64,000 nt of DNA. Origin: Porticoccus sp002341315 (GTDB lineage: Bacteria > Pseudomonadota > Gammaproteobacteria > Pseudomonadales > Porticoccaceae). Positions 61,173 through 64,000 of the stretch are shown here, one piece after another. The stretch lies in the NCBI RefSeq assembly GCF_047634355.1, contig NZ_JBLIAL010000008.1. One strand, 5' to 3'. Position 1 is the stretch's first letter. Every line of letters starts with the position of its first letter. The notes beneath the pieces are model-generated. The model did not search any database. It saw nothing but the letters and a program-made list of their open reading frames with translations, and was not told the origin of the DNA. The position numbers and the translations under genes were made by a program.

Positions 61173-62438
61173 GTGAAGGTTAGTATTGTTGGTGCGTATA
61201 ACAGCAAGTTTGGTGCGTTCGTCAAACGCGACCGTGAAACCGGTGAAGTCGAGGACCTCAAATCCTTTTATGAATTGCTGACAGAGGCGGGAGCGGGTGC
61301 TATCGCCGATGCAGGATTGGAAGCAAAGGACATCGATGCCATCTGGGTCGGTTCCTGCTCTCCATCTCTGTTCGTGAACCAGGAGCACGTCGGGCCGCTG
61401 GCGCTGGAGATTGATCCAGAAGGGTTACTCTTCAAGCCCACCACTCGCACCGAGGGCGCCTGTGCCACGTCTTCCCTGGCCATTTACAATGCCGCCTATG
61501 CGGTGGCTTCTGGTCGGTTCAAAAATGTGCTGGCGATCGGTGTCGAGAAGATGAACACCCTGGATACCGCAGGTGTGACCCACGCGCTGTCCTGTTGCTC
61601 CTACTGGCCGGAAGAAGGCAATAAGGGCATGACCTTCCCCGGTCTGTTTGCCGAACTGGCTAAGGCTTACCAGGAGAAAGAAGAGCTCTCCCCGGAACAG
61701 TTGCGCATCATGCTGGCCCATGTGACTGCCCTGAACTACCGCAATGGTATCCAGAATCCACTGGCGCATTTTGGCCCCGGTAGCATTCCGGACATCAACA
61801 AGCTGACCACCGCCGAGGCGATTCTCAACCTGCCGGAATCGGGCAAGGGCAGCAACCCGATGATCGCTCCGCCGTTGCGCCTGCACGACTGCTCACTGAT
61901 TACCGACGGGGCCGCTGCAGTGGTGCTCACATCCAGCGACAATGCCAAAGCCAGTTTCAATCATGCCGTTGAGCTGTCCGGTATCGGTCATGTGACCGAC
62001 CGGATGATGCTCAAGGAACGCATCGGCCGCCTGCATGAGCTTCGCGCCACCCGTCATGCCGTTGACCTGGCTCTGAAAGAGGCAGGTGCCACCGTGGACG
62101 ATCTCGATCTGGCGGAGGTCCATGACTGCTTTACCATTAACCAACTTCTCTGCGTCGAAGCCATCGGCCTGTCCGAGTCCGGTCGTGCCGGTTACGATTT
62201 CATGAGTGGTAAATACGACCCGGACAGTGACTGTCCGATCAACCTGTCCGGTGGCCTGAAATCCAAGGGCCACCCGGTGGGTGCCACCGGAGCATCAATG
62301 CACGCGCTGGTCTACAAGCAACTGGTAGGTGCGCCGATCGGCGTGGCGGCCAAGGGCAATCCCGAAGTGGCGATGACCGTCAATATCGGTGGCTCCGGTG
62401 TGACCAATTGTGTCTCGGTGATGCGCCGACTCAAATAG
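61173..62438 (+). CDS. SCP2/nonspecific-lipid-transfer-type thiolase
   Basis: 421 residues from GTG 61173 (GTGAGGA ahead). Thiolase fold with nucleophile Cys in RTEGACATSS (about 95), HDCFTINQL (about 316) and GLKSKGHPVGATGASMHAL (about 366). The HDCF form marks the SCP2-like group. By context it would split the 3-oxoacyl-CoA with CoA. Many such thiolases have a DUF35 partner; none is seen here. Confidence 0.86.
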   Translation: MKVSIVGAYNSKFGAFVKRDRETGEVEDLKSFYELLTEAGAGAIADAGLEAKDIDAIWVGSCSPSLFVNQEHVGPLALEIDPEGLLFKPTTRTEGACATSSLAIYNAAYAVASGRFKNVLAIGVEKMNTLDTAGVTHALSCCSYWPEEGNKGMTFPGLFAELAKAYQEKEELSPEQLRIMLAHVTALNYRNGIQNPLAHFGPGSIPDINKLTTAEAILNLPESGKGSNPMIAPPLRLHDCSLITDGAAAVVLTSSDNAKASFNHAVELSGIGHVTDRMMLKERIGRLHELRATRHAVDLALKEAGATVDDLDLAEVHDCFTINQLLCVEAIGLSESGRAGYDFMSGKYDPDSDCPINLSGGLKSKGHPVGATGASMHALVYKQLVGAPIGVAAKGNPEVAMTVNIGGSGVTNCVSVMRRLK

Positions 62439-62699
62439 TGCTTTCCTCCCTGACAGGCTGCGGACCGGCTACTGGTTCGCCCCTGCCAGTTTTTTGGCCT
62501 CTTCCCGTCGTCCAAAAAGTCTTGATTCCAATCAAACTTCTTAAACTTTTGTTGTCACAGTATTTGTTTTCCTGTGGGCTTGGTTTAATAATTGTCCCGT
62601 GGGTTATGATAGAGCTGGTTCCGGCAAGCTATTTTGCACAGCATGCTGGGTACCGGTAGTTGTAGATGTAGCTAGAATAAAAAATCAGGAGATAATGAG

Positions 62700-63422
62700 A
62701 TGCCAAAAGTAGCACTGGTGACTGGGGGGACAAGAGGTATTGGTGAAGTCATTGCTATTGAACTCAAGGAAGCGGGCTATCTGACGGTGGCCAATTACGG
62801 AGGGAATGATGAGCGGGCCAGCGAGTTCAGGGAGCGCACCGGTATTCCCACCTACAAGTTTGATGTATCCGACTTTGATGCCTGTAAAAATGGCATCGAC
62901 GTGATAGAGCGCGAAGTCGGGCCTATCTCTATTTTGGTCAATAACGCGGGGATCACCCGTGACGGTACTCTGCATAAAATGTCCCAGAAATCCTGGCAGG
63001 AGGTGCTGGATACCAATCTGGGCTCCTGTTTCAACATGAGCCGCTGTGTGATTGAGGGCATGCGTGAGCGCCGTTTTGGTCGTATCGTCAATATCGGCTC
63101 ACTGAACGGTCAGGCGGGTCAGTATGGACAGGTCAATTACGCTGCGGCCAAGTCCGGGATTCACGGCTTTACCAAGGCGCTGGCGCTGGAAGGTGCGAGC
63201 ATGGGGATCACGGTTAATGCGGTAGCCCCAGGCTATGTGGAAACTGATATGGTGAGGGCCGTGCCAGCCGCCGTGTTGGAAAAAATTGTTGCCCGTATTC
63301 CCGTTGGTCGGCTTGGTTCCGCCCATGATATCGCTCGGGGCGTACTGTTTCTGGTGTCGGATGAGAGTGGTTTTATTACAGGCTCTACCCTGTCCATCAA
63401 CGGTGGCCAGCACATGTACTAG
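62700..63422 (+). CDS. Short-chain dehydrogenase/reductase, acetoacetyl-CoA reductase (PhaB/FabG)-like
   Basis: 240 residues from ATG 62700 with CAGGAG ahead. Rossmann TGGTRGIG (8-15), NNAGITRDGTLHKM, catalytic Ser region NIGSLNGQAGQ and YAAAKSG, and a PhaB-like end LSINGGQHMY. It could reduce the 3-oxoacyl-CoA, or oxidise a secondary alcohol to the ketone as Ped does in the acetophenone route. The 261 bases before it leave room for its own promoter. Confidence 0.87.
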   Translation: MPKVALVTGGTRGIGEVIAIELKEAGYLTVANYGGNDERASEFRERTGIPTYKFDVSDFDACKNGIDVIEREVGPISILVNNAGITRDGTLHKMSQKSWQEVLDTNLGSCFNMSRCVIEGMRERRFGRIVNIGSLNGQAGQYGQVNYAAAKSGIHGFTKALALEGASMGITVNAVAPGYVETDMVRAVPAAVLEKIVARIPVGRLGSAHDIARGVLFLVSDESGFITGSTLSINGGQHMY

Positions 63423-63456
63423 CGCCGGAGCCTTTTATTTACTTTATTTCTTATTC

Positions 63457-64000
63457 TCAGGTCGGCTTCTTCAGATGGTATTTTTTCATTTTCTGGTAGA
63501 GCGTACTCTTGGCGATGCCCAAGTGTTTGGCCGCTTGGGTCATGTTGCCTTCCGCCTGTTTGATGGCGGCCTCAATGGTGGATTTTTCAACCCTGTCCAG
63601 ATTACCCTGGGGTGGTGTGATGAAGGCGTTGACGTGCTCCGGCTCTAAATTGCTTTCCCCTGGCCGATAACCTTCGGGGAGATCGTCAATCGTCAGGGTT
63701 TCGTTTGTGGACATAAAACACATGCACTCCACCACATTGGCCAGTTCACGGATATTGCCGGGCCACTCGCGGCTTTTCAGGGCCGTCATCAGGCCCGGTG
63801 AGAAGCGTTTCGCTGAGATGTCGTCGGTTTTGCGGATGCGCGCCATCACCAATTGAGCGATTCCTTCGATATCTTCCTTGCGGCCCGACAGTGGGTCGAG
63901 ACTGATGGTCACGGTGGATAGCCGGAAATACAGATCCTTGCGGAACAGCCCCTCGTTCACAGCGCCTTTCAGGTCGCGGTTGGTGGCAGCAATCAGTCGG
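63457..64000 (-). CDS. Sigma-54-dependent transcriptional activator, N-terminus beyond window
   Basis: The frame is open to the right edge. Visible: RLIAATNRDLKGAVNEGLFRKDLYFRL (AAA+ sensor part), SREWPGNIRELANVVECM and a Fis-type HTH (GNMTQAAKHLGIAKSTLYQKMKKYHLKK). The Walker A and GAFTGA parts are off the window. It converges on the reductase and probably activates the sigma-54 promoter at 51663, as AcxR-type regulators do for acetone carboxylase. Confidence 0.88.
   Translation of the reverse strand, partial: RLIAATNRDLKGAVNEGLFRKDLYFRLSTVTISLDPLSGRKEDIEGIAQLVMARIRKTDDISAKRFSPGLMTALKSREWPGNIRELANVVECMCFMSTNETLTIDDLPEGYRPGESNLEPEHVNAFITPPQGNLDRVEKSTIEAAIKQAEGNMTQAAKHLGIAKSTLYQKMKKYHLKKPT

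Noticed and set aside
62628..62660. Sigma-54-like sequence (CCGGCAAGCTATTTTGCAC) before the reductase gene
   Set aside because: GG and GC are 11 bases apart; sigma-54 promoters need 10.

Overview
The window reads as chromosomal DNA of a gammaproteobacterium near Pseudomonadales/Cellvibrionales. This rests on the core gene blocks and on protein resemblance, not on a search. The core blocks are hda–tlpA–arsC–wrbA–DUF2069–sppA, fdxA/mutS, pncC–recA–recX, and alaS–lysC–csrA–tRNA-Ser(GCU). A canonical LexA box precedes recA and Fur-like boxes precede the sigma-factor genes.

Layout. 0–7.6 kb is core (Hda to MutS). 7.6–37.4 kb is an accessory block between mutS and pncC. It holds a cupin/LysR pair, three consecutive FecI–FecR–TonB-dependent receptor triplets (9.5–24.0 kb) broken up by REP-like elements, a 13-bp tandem array, a decayed yhfG-like gene and a higBA toxin–antitoxin pair. 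An iron-uptake membrane operon ending in exbB–exbD–tonB follows (24.2–29.8 kb), then an IS3 OrfA remnant, an unlisted 54-residue membrane protein, a divergent MocR/PhzF pair, an aminotransferase fragment and several small-molecule enzymes. 37.4–48.7 kb returns to core genes (pncC, recA, recX, hinT, alaS, lysC, csrA, tRNA-Ser), with two membrane-protein genes lying between recA and recX. 48.75–49.16 kb is a 186-bp tandem repeat, each unit carrying a terminator. 49.2–51.4 kb holds small genes including a cytochrome P460 lipoprotein.

51.6–64.0 kb is the most notable part. It is a putative operon with the five-subunit architecture of acetophenone carboxylase: two HyuA-like subunits, a small Cys-rich subunit, a HyuB-like subunit and an ApcE-like fifth subunit. 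An acyl-CoA ligase, an SCP2-type thiolase and a short-chain reductase follow, then a convergent sigma-54-dependent activator cut by the window edge. A near-consensus sigma-54 promoter lies about 105 bp upstream of the first subunit. The simplest reading is ketone + HCO3- + ATP to a 3-oxoacid, then its CoA ester, then thiolytic cleavage. The ketone is unknown.

The iron locus looks like three cell-surface signalling systems sharing one energising TonB complex. Shared promoter-like motifs link fecR3 with receptor 3, and receptor 1 with the TonB operon.
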